A DNA stretch of 5,044 nucleotides from positions 1 to 5,044 of the forward strand of contig JAEWEI010000197.1 of assembly GCA_023389545.1 (NCBI GenBank), given 5' to 3'. This document shows, piece by piece, positions 4,923 through 5,044 of the stretch. The translations under genes and the position numbers were made by a program. Source of the DNA: Actinomycetes bacterium. Its GTDB lineage: Bacteria; Actinomycetota; Actinomycetes; Actinomycetales; Cellulomonadaceae. Below the pieces are notes generated by a model. The model ran no database searches, was not told where the DNA came from, and saw only the letters and a list, made by a program, of their open reading frames with translations. The first letter of the stretch is position 1. Every line of letters starts with the position of its first letter.

Positions 4923-5044
4923 CGCCCTCCACCTCGCCCGATGTCGTCATAGGGGCCGGTGAGTCCGGCATTGGTCCGCCGGGGCGAGCGGGGATTGGCC
5001 TCGGGTATCGCATGGGACGCGGTGGCGCCCCTGGGATAGCTCGC
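4915..5044 (-). CDS. C-terminal end of a proline-rich protein, start outside the window
   Basis: On the minus strand the frame runs open from the right edge to TAA at 4917-4915. It reads RAIPGAPPRPMRYPRPIPA, further proline- and glycine-rich residues, and ends TSGEVEGDD. The stop overlaps the recombinase ATG by 8 bases, an arrangement typical of real coupled genes. The visible 42 residues are low-complexity and give no family, and an open run of this length is not rare in GC-rich DNA, so this is a cautious call based mainly on the overlap. Confidence 0.45.
   Translation of the reverse strand, partial: RAIPGAPPRPMRYPRPIPARPGGPMPDSPAPMTTSGEVEGDD

Noticed and set aside
3984..4952. Plus-strand open frame of 322 codons over the recombinase
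   Set aside because: It runs antisense to a clear serine recombinase and through three hairpins; no motif is visible in its translation.
1..5044. CRISPR array, tRNA or rRNA genes
   Set aside because: No regularly spaced repeats beyond the two-copy IS end motif were found, and no cloverleaf or rRNA-like sequence was recognised on either strand by reading.

Overview
This is a GC-rich window whose codon use (G or C at nearly every third position), GTG starts and secreted proteins fit a high-GC actinobacterium, perhaps of the Micrococcales; the genus cannot be fixed from the sequence. It reads as an accessory region: three kinds of mobile-element gene, several broken genes and one apparently intact secreted-protein operon.

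Left part (1-1241). The window opens inside istB, the ATPase-helper gene of an IS21-family element. The gene has lost its normal reading frame near 345-351. The right end of the element lies near 587, with the repeated terminal sequences typical of the family. The element has landed inside a minus-strand gene (588-832) that also carries a one-base frameshift near 790. That gene is the second gene of a minus-strand pair whose first member (852-1241) is an intact-looking MazG-like/dCTP-pyrophosphatase-like enzyme.

Middle part (1242-3465). After a 345-base divergent intergenic stretch comes a plus-strand operon of three exported proteins: a lipoprotein (1587-2108), a secreted papain-fold cysteine peptidase with a complete visible Cys/His/Asp set (2141-2704), and a signal-peptide protein with a C-terminal membrane anchor (2713-3429). 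The operon ends in a 13-bp-stem hairpin (3437-3465). This is the most intact and least explained unit of the window.

Right part (3466-5044). A 25-residue tail of an IS481-like transposase (3487-3564, minus strand) is joined almost directly to the 3' part of a TIR-like (CAP12/PF10137-type) nucleotide-binding effector gene (3572-4090), which has lost its start and the first half of the TIR domain. A large hairpin (4112-4148) follows. Converging on it from the other side is a small serine recombinase (4293-4922) of the resolvase/invertase type, with a C-terminal helix-turn-helix and an unusual active-site context. Its start overlaps the end of a proline-rich reading frame that runs off the right edge.

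Taken together, a nucleotide pyrophosphohydrolase, a broken possibly PUA/EVE-like gene and a truncated TIR-like effector, all cut by IS elements, look like a decaying defence or accessory island. The secreted peptidase operon sits inside it and is still open.
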